Shown: piece after piece, positions 6,901 to 13,893 of the stretch
Layout of the letters: each line of letters opens with the position of its first letter
How positions within the stretch are numbered: the first letter of the stretch is position 1
DNA from: Bacillota bacterium
Lineage (GTDB): Bacteria; Bacillota; Clostridia; Peptostreptococcales; Anaerovoracaceae
Assembly: GCA_017431395.1 (NCBI GenBank)
Contig: JAFRLD010000023.1
Location: forward strand, 1-18,671
Direction: 5' to 3'
Length of the DNA stretch: 18,671 nt
Notes under the pieces: model-generated
Databases searched by the model: none
The model's input: the letters and a program-made list of their open reading frames with translations, nothing else
Told to the model about the DNA's origin: nothing
Program-made: the position numbers and the translations under genes

Positions 6901-9755
6901 TCCGTGAAGGTATACCTGTCGTCATCAGAGTCGTATGCGCAGCCGGAGGAAGGGTCCGGGGCGCCCGGAGCCACCGTCAGGATCTTTTCCCATGGACTCG
7001 CATCGGCTCTGCGCCAGAGCTGATATTCGCTCGCGCTATCCGCTTCTCCGCCAAAAAGCCCAGCCCATGTGAGCTTCACGGAATCCGTGCCTGCCGTTTC
7101 CGCCTTGAGGGCATGGACGCTTGTGATCACTGTGCTGACCGGAGCGGAGGAAGCCTGTCCCTTCGTGTTGACTGCGGTGACGATCACTTCATAGGTATCG
7201 CCGGCATCGAAGTTATGAAGAATAAGGTAGGTTTGCTGTTCCCCTCCGACATTGACCGTAATAGTGTCTGTAAGCGTATCATTTAAGTTGGTAAGTGCCA
7301 CATCGTAGTGGTCCACAGCTCCGCCGGAGACCGGGGCGCTCCAGGAGACACAGAGCCGGCCCGACAGGGACAGGGGATTATACTGGTTCTGTGTCCACTC
7401 CGTTCTGAGAGAGACGTTTTCGGGAGCGCCGGGCTCGGAATCATCCGTATCGAATGGCAGCAGGCCAGTCTCTGAAGAGGTGTATTCCAGGACTTCCGAT
7501 GGCTCGCTGTAGCCGACCTCGTTATAGGCGACGATCCAGATCCGGTGCGGGTTCAGCTCCTGGTGCTCCGCGTCGCCATCATTGTGTTCTGCTGAGAAAT
7601 CATATATCGTAAAGGTGTTCACATCTCCCTTGGTGCACCAGTATCTGCCGGCTGCGGCTTCCCCGGCTTCACGCTTCGGATTGCCCCAGGACAGGTTATG
7701 GTCCCATTCGTGCGTGTTGTAGACCCCTCCATCGGTCCGGTAGATCACATAGCCTTCCGGGGTCCCGCCGTCTTTCGAAGGTTCCCACATGAGCTTCAGC
7801 CAGTTGCTGTCCTCATAGCCGAGCACCCGCCCGGTGAGCTTCGGTTTGCCGGGGGCCTTGTCGAAGGAATCCGGGTCCGGATCGGAGGTATCCCGCACGA
7901 ATCTGCGTACGTTGCTCGTGACGGTACAAGCCGGGAATTCACGGCTGGTCCATGTGACCGTATAGTCATAGGTTCCATCGCGGCCCGGATCATCCGTATA
8001 TTCAAGCTCTTTGTTCGGGGAAGTCCAGGACTTCAGCAGTCTGCCATCCCGGTAGAGCCGGTAGGTGCCATCCTTATAGGCGCCCCAACTTAACAAGGCG
8101 GCTTCGCCATCCGCCGTGCGGAAGCTCAGCGTCAGAGGAGCGCCTCCGGGAGCGCTTTCCCAGTCGCCCTCATCTGCGGCGACCGTGACAAATACAGGTT
8201 CGGATTCCCGTCCGTCCGATGAGACGCTGACGATCTTGTAGGAATAGACTTTGCCCTTCTTGACCCCGGTATCCATTTCTTTGCCTTCGGGCGTCGTGGT
8301 AAGATCCACTTTCTTATAGTCCGAATCCGGTGCGTCCGGAGCTTTTCGCCACACCTTCAGATGGGCTACGCCATACCCTCCCATCTCGAAGTAGAAGCCG
8401 GTGTATTTGGCGAGGATCTTGTCGGTTTCTTCATCATGGACTTCCTCTGTCGTATAGAAGATATGATAGTCCGTGATCGCTACATCCTTCTCATCCTCCT
8501 GCCAGGCAGTGTCTTTGTTGCTCGGCAGGCTCTCGGTCCCGTCCGGTGCGACGGCGGTGACCCAAAAGGTATAAGGAACATCGCTCTCCGCAGGGTAGAC
8601 GACGGTGTTCCAGGAGTAATTGATCGTATCATTATAGCCTTCGCCCGTGCTGTAGGCCTTTTGCTGGACCTGCTTGACGAGCCGGCCGTTCTGGTAGACG
8701 TTAAAATGGTCCACCTCGCCCTCACCGCTTGGGTTCTGCGGCTCATATGAAGTATCGAGGGGATCGTCCCGGCCGCCTTTTTCGTCCCAGAGCCAGCTGA
8801 AGGAGATGCCAGCTTCCGTCCCATTAAAGGAGAGCCAGTAGGGAGCCGCCGGCTTCTTTCGCAGGCTGGCTTTAGGGGTCGCCGAAACGGACCTGCTCGG
8901 ATTGCCGGAGTACTGGGTGAGATAGGTTCCGGAGATCACGATATAGGAGTAGGTCTTGCCGTTCTCCGCATAGTAGTCCGCATAGACGGTGTCTCTGAAC
9001 CCGCCTTCCTCGTCCCAGCTGTTAACGCTTTTGGTATTGACTTTGTCCAGAAACACATATTCGTCGAGGTCCGGCCTGGCCGGTGCCTCATCCGTTCCGT
9101 TCCTCCGGTAGACAGAGAAAGAAGTGCAGCCTGCAGGAGCGGTCCAGGAAACTTCCGCATAGCCATTTCCAGCCTTTGCGGTAACGCCGGTGGCGGCCGG
9201 TTCAAATTGCGGGTTGCTCCCCTTAAGGGTGATGGAGACAGGGATCTTCAGAAGATACCCGTTGCCGGACGGGGCCTGCACGCATTTGTAGACTCCGCCA
9301 TTCGCGTTCACTTTGTTGTCAAGAGGGACATAGACGATCGCCGTGTACTTGCCGGCAGAAAGATAGGCCGCATCGAAGCTCACGGTGAAGGTCACATATT
9401 TGTAATATGACTGATTGACGATGTCGCTGCAGGAAAAGGTGCCGCCCGCCGGCTTGCTATCCGCGGTATAGATCCCGTCGTAATAGAAGGTGTGGTTCTT
9501 TTCGAACTGGATCGCCATCCGGTAGGAAACGATGTACCTGTCATCGTTCTCTGTCAGCTTGGAGAGGTCCACCGTCCCCAAGCTGATGGAATCCTTCTGC
9601 GTGACCGTGTTGGAGCCGCTCGAGATCTTTCCGACGGTGGCTTTTTCCGTTGCAGCACTTACAGGGTCGGTCGAAAACCCTGCAGCCAGGACCAGTCCCG
9701 CCAGCAGCAGGCAGACGAAAACGAAGGCGCTGAGGCCATGACGTTTTTTCAGCAT
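3981..9755 (-). CDS. Very large exported modular surface protein (FN3 domains, helical repeats, CxxCG repeats, Ig-like domain)
   Basis: A 1924-residue exported protein of unknown ligand. Residues 1-35 are a signal peptide: MLKKRH, a hydrophobic stretch, and likely cleavage near VSAA. Residues ~37-185 look like a beta-rich N-terminal domain. Residues ~186-1222 hold about nine FN3-like domains of roughly 100-130 residues, recognisable by repeated strands such as VSWTAP...SVYRR, LSWTPP...YRLEY, LKWNKR...YQVLR and AY/TAV...YS-type ends. Residues ~1224-1460 are alpha-helical repeats, ~1460-1748 are seven CxxCG repeats, ~1750-1820 an Ig-like domain (NRASYVWNGK...NVGAYTVRAEL), and ~1828-1924 a very Lys-rich final FN3 domain. 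I see no LPXTG, SLH or transmembrane anchor. The start has GGGGAGG 9 nt upstream. It lies 56 bases after the fumarase beta gene, with no visible terminator or clear promoter in between. Role likely adhesion or surface scaffold, by inference. Confidence 0.85.
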   Translation of the reverse strand: MLKKRHGLSAFVFVCLLLAGLVLAAGFSTDPVSAATEKATVGKISSGSNTVTQKDSISLGTVDLSKLTENDDRYIVSYRMAIQFEKNHTFYYDGIYTADSKPAGGTFSCSDIVNQSYYKYVTFTVSFDAAYLSAGKYTAIVYVPLDNKVNANGGVYKCVQAPSGNGYLLKIPVSITLKGSNPQFEPAATGVTAKAGNGYAEVSWTAPAGCTSFSVYRRNGTDEAPARPDLDEYVFLDKVNTKSVNSWDEEGGFRDTVYADYYAENGKTYSYIVISGTYLTQYSGNPSRSVSATPKASLRKKPAAPYWLSFNGTEAGISFSWLWDEKGGRDDPLDTSYEPQNPSGEGEVDHFNVYQNGRLVKQVQQKAYSTGEGYNDTINYSWNTVVYPAESDVPYTFWVTAVAPDGTESLPSNKDTAWQEDEKDVAITDYHIFYTTEEVHDEETDKILAKYTGFYFEMGGYGVAHLKVWRKAPDAPDSDYKKVDLTTTPEGKEMDTGVKKGKVYSYKIVSVSSDGRESEPVFVTVAADEGDWESAPGGAPLTLSFRTADGEAALLSWGAYKDGTYRLYRDGRLLKSWTSPNKELEYTDDPGRDGTYDYTVTWTSREFPACTVTSNVRRFVRDTSDPDPDSFDKAPGKPKLTGRVLGYEDSNWLKLMWEPSKDGGTPEGYVIYRTDGGVYNTHEWDHNLSWGNPKREAGEAAAGRYWCTKGDVNTFTIYDFSAEHNDGDAEHQELNPHRIWIVAYNEVGYSEPSEVLEYTSSETGLLPFDTDDSEPGAPENVSLRTEWTQNQYNPLSLSGRLCVSWSAPVSGGAVDHYDVALTNLNDTLTDTITVNVGGEQQTYLILHNFDAGDTYEVIVTAVNTKGQASSAPVSTVITSVHALKAETAGTDSVKLTWAGLFGGEADSASEYQLWRRADASPWEKILTVAPGAPDPSSGCAYDSDDDRYTFTDEGLSVGVTYEYYVSAVDSGGKVHKSDPQAASLSTLDADLEAPKDLAVKNDKGDVILSWTPPASGGLPAYYRLEYQTIDKDPETDYWNGMDLDESFGMSTGAVITSWNKYSYSDEVSGMITQFGGQKLRLRVRAIPSRTVGRDWGAPSDYIEFTWPTESQIKHEKYPPGRIKPDVTEGDGQITLKWNKRTKLNSDESEATYYQVLRTWGNNYGVVATFPADRTSYEWTDTDVVNGEKYTYELRPCSTYYYRYYSSAWWYHQWCYMDQVTAVPNGKTKDQRIAENIVAFANELLASKPASLDDITSEYHDRVMELRDNFAALTDYQRRLVGKEECAKIEGLIEDVLYHDSELQYGADPALLEVLSAIDGLSAYPEDIGLDSPAFAEYEAAVAAARAAYDALPKDAQRLVANLQKLKDAEAHIKQLHRDVADQAKADDLSDRMAALVPENISADTLTDELELGIEDLRWEYDSMTKAQKAKVREDALENLMAAEEAIAMLRGAVHEHKMKHVEAASPSCTEEGNVAYYKCTKCGKCFTDAAGRHEVDKADVTLPPDAGAHNWGDWTVTKDATCTVGGTEERVCRNDASHKETRTFESYDHDWDTGVITKEATTDEDGIITFTCDRCGATRTARIEVHEGACANTADHVWGEPEVTVEATCSAPGEIKSVCERCGVAIKYETQIDPLAHAWGEWNVTKQETCTESGSREHTCGLCGETESVLIEAAGHNWDEGTLLKEATCSHTGLKTFTCRTCGDTKTDILPATEDHAWDEGTLVRRASKDETGLKVYVCDTCGLDKTDIIPVVKATVKLNRASYVWNGKVRTPSVTVTNNGVVLDPSQYEITLPAGRKNVGAYTVRAELQGDLIGTAKATLRIVPMGTSLAKLKKGKGSFTVKWRKQSSKMPKARITGYEIQYSTKGNFKSGSKKIKVKGYKKTSAKITKLKKKKYYVRIRTYMKTGGKTLYSPWSKAKTVRVR
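4500..5400 (-). repeat. Seven tandem Cys-rich (CxxCG ... HxW) repeats within the large exported protein
   Basis: Seven units of about 40 residues follow the pattern HxW-(D/G)-E/W-G-T/V-x-K-E/D-AT-C-x5-G-x4-T-C-x2-CG. The CxxCG is clear in six units (KCTKCG, TCDRCG, VCERCG, TCGLCG, TCRTCG, VCDTCG). One unit reads CRNDASH instead, keeping a Cys and ending in His. At DNA level the 17-mer agcgtgccttcatccca occurs at 4588-4604 and again at 4708-4724, exactly 120 bases apart, so the array grew by tandem duplication. The pairs of Cys and His suggest small zinc-ribbon-like or disulfide-held modules; which of these is not visible. Confidence 0.85.
5375..6085 (-). repeat. Three alpha-helical repeats within the large exported protein
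   Basis: Residues ~1224-1460 contain three degenerate helical units of about 70-80 residues. Each ends in a helix-turn-helix pattern: FAALTDYQRRLVG...AKIEGLI, YDALPKDAQRLVA...KDAEAHI and YDSMTKAQKAKV...MAAEEAI. The common core is (Y/F)-x-x-(L/M)-T/P-x-x-Q-(R/K)-x-x-V followed by an AE/IE-containing helix. Similar helical spacers are common in long wall proteins of Bacillota. They probably act as a rod between the FN3 array and the Cys-rich repeats. I do not assign a family name. Confidence 0.65.
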
Positions 9756-9811
9756 AGATATACACCTCCCCGTAGCATCAAAAGGATGTGATTTGTGAGA
9801 GCTCCGCAGAC

Positions 9812-10363
9812 CTACTTCGAGAGATAGGCAGCGCGTCCCTCCTCATAAAGGTTCCCGCCGGCGGTATCCAGCACGATGGTCACCGGAAAATCTTCCACAT
9901 AAAGACGTCGGACCGCTTCCGCGCCCAGATCCTCGAAGGCGATCACTTCCGCAGATTTCACGGACTGGGCCATGACCGCAGCGGCGCCGCCAATGGCAGC
10001 CGCATAGACCGCGCCGTTTCTGAGGGCGGCATCTTTGACCTCTGCGGACCGCTGTCCCTTGCCGATCATCATGAGCTGGCCCAGATCGAGCATGACAGGG
10101 GCATAAGGGTCCATACGGTAACTCGTCGTCGGCCCGGCGGACCCGATGGGATAACCCGGCTTCGGCGGGGTCGGTCCCGCGTAATATACGATAGAATTCT
10201 TTATTTCAAAGGGCAGCTCTTCGCCCCGCTTGATCATCTCTACGATGCGCTGATGCGCTGCGTCCCGGGCGGTATAGATCGTTCCGGTGATCAGCACCTG
10301 GTCCCCTGCCCGAAAAGCGCTCACTTTTTCCTTGGTAAAAGGCTCTGTCAATCTGTATTCCAT
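9812..10363 (-). CDS. Class I fumarase / tartrate dehydratase family, beta subunit
   Basis: This 183-residue protein is the small (beta) subunit of the two-subunit, iron-sulfur hydro-lyase that interconverts fumarate and malate. It corresponds to the C-terminal half of E. coli FumA. Conserved stretches are DQVLITGTIYTARDAAHQR (20-38), NSIVYYAGPTPP (56-67), PIGSAGPTTSYRMDPY (72-87), the GKG loop (101-103) and GGAAAVMAQS (125-134). The ATG overlaps the alpha-subunit stop by one base (TAATG), so the two are translationally coupled in about equal amounts. Sequence alone does not separate fumarase from L(+)-tartrate or mesaconate-type hydro-lyases of this family; fumarase is the commonest role. 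Confidence 0.92.
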   Translation of the reverse strand: MEYRLTEPFTKEKVSAFRAGDQVLITGTIYTARDAAHQRIVEMIKRGEELPFEIKNSIVYYAGPTPPKPGYPIGSAGPTTSYRMDPYAPVMLDLGQLMMIGKGQRSAEVKDAALRNGAVYAAAIGGAAAVMAQSVKSAEVIAFEDLGAEAVRRLYVEDFPVTIVLDTAGGNLYEEGRAAYLSK

Positions 10364-11205
10364 TACAGGATCACCTCCTTGTGGCGGCTGACGTGGCAGT
10401 TGATATTCACCGCGACCGGCATACCAGCGATGTGGGTCGGCATGGTCAGGATATTCACCTTCAGCGCCGTGGTTTTGCCGCCGAAGCCCTGGGGCCCGAT
10501 GCCAAGGGCATTGATCTTCTCTAGGAGCCGGTCCTCCATCTCAGCGTAGTAGGGATCCGGATGGCTCTGATCCAGCGGTACGAGCAGGGCTTTCTTCGCG
10601 AGGAGGGGAGCCTTGTGAAAATTCCCGCCGATCCCAACGCCGACCACGACCGGGGGACATGGGTTCGCGCCGGCGGATTCGCAGACGGAGACGACGAAAT
10701 CCTCGACGCCTTCCTGTCCCGCAGCCGGCGGAAGCATCCGGATCCGGCTCATGTTCTCGGAGCCGAACCCCTTAGGGGCAAGGATGATCTTCACCTGATC
10801 TCCGGGAACGATCTCCACATTGATGTCCGCGGGCGTATTGTCTCCCGTATTGCCGCGGCGGATCGGGTCCTTCACGATAGCCTTTCGCAGATATCCGTCG
10901 GTGTAGCCCCTGCGCACGCCTTCGTTCACGGCATCCTCAAGGTATCCCCCGGTAAGGTGCACGTCCTGGCCGAGCTCGATAAATACGCAGGCCATGCCCG
11001 TGTCCTGGCAGAGGGGGAATACGCCTTCGCCGGCGATCTCGATATTGTGTTTTATGATGTCCAGTACGTCCTTCGCGACCGGCCAGTCTTCCTCCGCGTA
11101 CCTTCTCTCGATGCAGGCCTCTGTTACAGGATCGAGGTGGTGGTTCGTCTCGATGCAAAGGCTGGCCACAGCATCGGTTATGCTGCTGACATTCAGTTCT
11201 CTCAT
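10363..11205 (-). CDS. Class I fumarase / tartrate dehydratase family, alpha subunit
   Basis: This 280-residue alpha subunit carries the [4Fe-4S] cluster of an oxygen-sensitive hydro-lyase. The three expected ligands are Cys66 (PLCQDTG), Cys183 (ANPCPP) and Cys270 (NINCHVSRH). Also present are RRGNTGDNTPADI (116-128), PKGFGSENMSR (144-154) and the glycine-rich VGVGIGGNF (188-196). The length matches split alpha subunits. The start ATG at 11205 has GGAGAG about 5 nt upstream. It is first in a two-gene unit with the beta subunit and is transcribed away from iorA across a shared 180-base regulatory region. Malate/fumarate turnover is the expected reaction; tartrate dehydration is the main alternative. 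Confidence 0.94.
   Translation of the reverse strand: MRELNVSSITDAVASLCIETNHHLDPVTEACIERRYAEEDWPVAKDVLDIIKHNIEIAGEGVFPLCQDTGMACVFIELGQDVHLTGGYLEDAVNEGVRRGYTDGYLRKAIVKDPIRRGNTGDNTPADINVEIVPGDQVKIILAPKGFGSENMSRIRMLPPAAGQEGVEDFVVSVCESAGANPCPPVVVGVGIGGNFHKAPLLAKKALLVPLDQSHPDPYYAEMEDRLLEKINALGIGPQGFGGKTTALKVNILTMPTHIAGMPVAVNINCHVSRHKEVIL
10368..10380 (-). promoter_or_regulatory. Unusually perfect Shine-Dalgarno site for the beta subunit
   Basis: On the minus strand this is AAGGAGGTGATCC, a 13-nt perfect complement of the usual bacterial 16S rRNA 3' end (GGATCACCTCCTT, as read here on the plus strand). It lies within the final codons of the alpha subunit and ends 4 nt before the beta ATG; the AAGGAGG core is 10 nt from it. 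Confidence 0.8.
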
Positions 11206-11246
11206 AATGCTCTCCGTTATCGCTTACAAAGTATCTTATATAAATA

Positions 11247-11274
11247 ATGATAAACGTTTTTTAGCTTTAATCAA
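11247..11274 (-). promoter_or_regulatory. Possible promoter of the fumarase genes
   Basis: On the minus strand TTGATT (11274-11269), 16-nt spacer, TATCAT (11252-11247), about 40 bases before the alpha-subunit start. The region is AT-rich and other pairings are possible. An AAACGTTT palindrome (11252-11259) lies in the spacer next to the -10 box. Confidence 0.4.
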
Positions 11275-11315
11275 GACGTTTGGCGCATAAATATTCAGGA
11301 GATAATCCAGTCCTA

Positions 11316-11343
11316 TTGACACATTTCGTGAGAATGTTAAAAT
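11316..11343 (+). promoter_or_regulatory. Promoter of the ior operon
   Basis: TTGACA (11316-11321), 16-nt spacer, TAAAAT (11338-11343) with TGT just before it, making an extended -10. Expected transcription start is near 11350. This excludes an iorA start at 11351 and fits the GTG at 11390. Confidence 0.75.
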
Positions 11344-11389
11344 CTAAACGTTGAATATTAAACTGATGAAGGAAGTGAAGGTAAATAAC

Positions 11390-13285
11390 GTGGAATGGAT
11401 GACAACAAAGAATGAACCGGGCAAGACTTACCTGATGCAGGGTAATGAAGCAATTGTCCGGGGTGCGCTGGAAGGCGGGGTGCATTTCGCATCATCCTAT
11501 CCGGGCTCACCATCGTCTCAGGTCCTTGGGATGCTGGGGCATATTGCGGAGGATCAGGGCTTCCGTGCGGAGTGGTCAACGAACGAGACCACCGCGCTGC
11601 AGTCCTGCATGGGAGCGTCCTTCGCGAACGGCAGAGCGATCTGCATCGTTAAGCAGAACGGCCTGCTGTTCCATGGGGATACGATCCACTGCGGAGCGCT
11701 GGGCGGCATCAAGGGCGGTCTGGTCATCGTCAGCTCGGACGATCCGGATTCCCATTCGAGCACTAACGAATTCGACTCAAGACATATGGCGGTTTCCGCC
11801 AATATTCCGATGCTGGAGCCGGCAAGCGTACAGGAGACCAAGGATATGATCCCGTACGCATTCGAGCTGTCAGAGGAGCTCGGGCAGATGGTCCTGGTGA
11901 GAGTGACCACGAGGATCTGCCACGGCAGAGGCAGCGTCACCCTCGGAGAGATCCCTGAGAGAAGGCCGTTCACACCGATCGGTCTCTGGGACCGGATGGT
12001 CGGTATCAACTGGCTCCATGGATTCCTGCTGGAGAAGCTCGAAAGAGCGAGGGAAGCCTTCGAAGTGAGCCCGTTCAACCACTATACGGGCAAGGAGGGG
12101 GCAGAGAAGCTGATCATCACCGGCGGAACCGGCATGAAGTATGTTCAGGAAGCGCTCGAAGAGTTCGGCAAGGAGGACGAAGTAGGCGTTCTCAGCCTCG
12201 GCTGTCTGTGGCCGCTTCCGGAGAAATTCATCCTCAAATATCTGTCGAAAGCATCGAAGGCATTGATCGTCGAAGAAGTCGATCCGTTCCTCGAGGAGCA
12301 TATCTCAGCGATCGCGGGCAAGGCCAAACTCAGCGTGGACATTCAGGGCAGGGCAGACCTGATCCCATCCATCGGAGAACTCAATCCGGAGGTCGTGTTC
12401 AAGGCTGTGGGAGAATTTCTGGGTGAAGAACTCCCGTCGAAGCCGGTTTGCGGCGGCGAGGGCTGCCCGGCGATCGAAGGTGTCAATATCCCTGCCAGAG
12501 AGCTGACATTCTGCGCAGGCTGTCCTCACAGAGCTTCCTTCTTTATCCTCAAGCAGGCGCTCAGAATGGAAGGGCATAAGGGCGTCGTGATGGGCGACAT
12601 CGGCTGCTATACCATGGCAGGCCAGAGAGCCGGCCAGTATGGCTATCACTTCATGAGCTGCATGGGCTCAGGAATCAGTGCGGCAGAAGGCCTCGGCCAG
12701 CTGACGAGCTACGGGTTCGATCAGCCGGTGGTCAGCCTTTGCGGAGACTCGACCTTCTTCCACTCGGTCGTCCCCGGACTCATTAACGCCAAAATGAATG
12801 AAGCGAATATCCTTCACATCGTTCTGGACAACTCGGCGACGGCTATGACCGGATTCCAGCCGCACCCGGGGACTGGGCAGACCGCGATGGGATTTGAGAC
12901 CGAGAAGATCTCGATCCAGGCGCTCTGCGAATCCCTCGGATGCAGGGTCTGGAAGGCCGATCCGTTCGATGTCGAAAATACGAAGAACCTGATCTGTGAG
13001 CTGATCGGGATGAAGGGTCTGAAGGTACTGATCCTGGAACAGCCGTGCGCGACCCTGGCGGCCAAGACCAGAAAGAAAAAGAAAGTCTGGGTCGATACCG
13101 ATATCTGCCGAGGCGCGAACTGCGGGTGCGACGGATACTGCAGCAGAGTCTGGGGATGCCCGGGCAACATCTGGGATTTCGAGAAGGACTGTGCGGCGAT
13201 CGATGAGGTCGTCTGCGTAGGATGCGGCGCTTGTGCCAGCATTTGCCCGTCAGGGGCGATCAAAGTGGAAGGAGGCGATGAGTGA
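11390..13285 (+). CDS. iorA: Indolepyruvate:ferredoxin oxidoreductase, alpha subunit (TPP and Fe-S)
   Basis: IorA with IorB oxidatively decarboxylates aryl pyruvates (from Trp, Phe, Tyr transamination) to aryl-acetyl-CoA and reduces ferredoxin. It has about 631 residues. The N-terminal pyrimidine-binding part shows QGNEAIVRGALEGG and SSYPGSPSSQV. The TPP-binding core is GDIGCYTMAG, then CGDSTFFHSVVPGL and HIVLDNSATAMTG. The C-terminal ferredoxin-like tail (~567-631) holds ten Cys: an odd CRGANCGCDGYCSRVWGCP, then the standard CVGCGACASICP. Start chosen: GTG at 11390 with GAAGG 8 nt upstream; ATG at 11399 is possible, and earlier TTG/ATG codons lack a ribosome site or precede the expected transcript start. 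The stop overlaps the iorB ATG (TGATG). Family is secure; the exact 2-oxoacid is inferred. Confidence 0.93.
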   Translation: MEWMTTKNEPGKTYLMQGNEAIVRGALEGGVHFASSYPGSPSSQVLGMLGHIAEDQGFRAEWSTNETTALQSCMGASFANGRAICIVKQNGLLFHGDTIHCGALGGIKGGLVIVSSDDPDSHSSTNEFDSRHMAVSANIPMLEPASVQETKDMIPYAFELSEELGQMVLVRVTTRICHGRGSVTLGEIPERRPFTPIGLWDRMVGINWLHGFLLEKLERAREAFEVSPFNHYTGKEGAEKLIITGGTGMKYVQEALEEFGKEDEVGVLSLGCLWPLPEKFILKYLSKASKALIVEEVDPFLEEHISAIAGKAKLSVDIQGRADLIPSIGELNPEVVFKAVGEFLGEELPSKPVCGGEGCPAIEGVNIPARELTFCAGCPHRASFFILKQALRMEGHKGVVMGDIGCYTMAGQRAGQYGYHFMSCMGSGISAAEGLGQLTSYGFDQPVVSLCGDSTFFHSVVPGLINAKMNEANILHIVLDNSATAMTGFQPHPGTGQTAMGFETEKISIQALCESLGCRVWKADPFDVENTKNLICELIGMKGLKVLILEQPCATLAAKTRKKKKVWVDTDICRGANCGCDGYCSRVWGCPGNIWDFEKDCAAIDEVVCVGCGACASICPSGAIKVEGGDE

Positions 13286-13893
13286 TGAGGACCAATGTAG
13301 TGATCTGCGGGATCGGCGGACAGGGAAACATTCTGGCCTCCGGCCTCATGGGCTCCGCCCTGGTAGAGATGGGATACAAGGTAGCTGTAGGAGAGACCTA
13401 TGGCGCATCCCAGAGAGGCGGCTCGGTCATGAGCCACCTGAGAGTATCTGATGATGTGGAGCGTGGCGTGCTCATTCCGCATGGCAAGGCGGATGTCGTG
13501 GTCGCGTTCGAGCCGGTGGAGGCGCTCAGGATCCTTCGTGTTTACGGCAATCCGGACACTAAGGTGATCTATGATACACGTCCGGCATATCCGCTGGGAG
13601 TCCTGATCGGAGAGGATGAATATCCGTCCATCGAGGCGATCGATGCGGAGATCAACGCCCGCAGCAGCATAAGCTATCCGCTGCCCGCGACCGAGATGGC
13701 TATGGAAGCCGGAAACGCCAAGGTAGCCAATATCCTCATGATGGGCGCCCTGGCAGCACTGGATGAGATGCCGCTTGAGCCGGATGACTTCTTCAAGGTT
13801 CTGGAGCAGAACTTCCACGGAGGTGCTTTAGAGCTGAACAAGAAAGTGTTCATGACAGGATACAGATGGATCAAGGAAGGAGGGGCGAAATAA
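13285..13893 (+). CDS. iorB: Indolepyruvate:ferredoxin oxidoreductase, beta subunit
   Basis: This 202-residue gamma-type domain protein is the partner of IorA in the cytosolic 2-oxoacid:ferredoxin oxidoreductase. Seen are the nucleotide/CoA-side loop ICGIGGQGNILASGLMG near the N-terminus, the family signature ETYGASQRGGSVMSHLR (~38-54), DVVVAFEP, and GNAKVANILMMGAL near residues 147-160. All are as in known IorB. The ATG at 13285 shares its A with the iorA TGA and has GGAGG 9 nt upstream; the GTG one codon earlier is less likely. Its TAA overlaps the next gene's ATG by one base. Equimolar, coupled expression with IorA is expected. Confidence 0.95.
   Translation: MRTNVVICGIGGQGNILASGLMGSALVEMGYKVAVGETYGASQRGGSVMSHLRVSDDVERGVLIPHGKADVVVAFEPVEALRILRVYGNPDTKVIYDTRPAYPLGVLIGEDEYPSIEAIDAEINARSSISYPLPATEMAMEAGNAKVANILMMGALAALDEMPLEPDDFFKVLEQNFHGGALELNKKVFMTGYRWIKEGGAK

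Noticed and set aside
1470..9812. Functional link between fumarase and NadB through fumarate as electron acceptor
   Set aside because: Biochemically plausible in an anaerobe, but the genes are 7 kb apart in separate transcripts with a terminator between them. Adjacency alone does not support it.
10368..10380. GGATCACCTCCTT, identical to the 3' end of 16S rRNA
   Set aside because: No other 16S sequence is adjacent. On the minus strand it is a Shine-Dalgarno site at the correct distance from the fumarase beta start.
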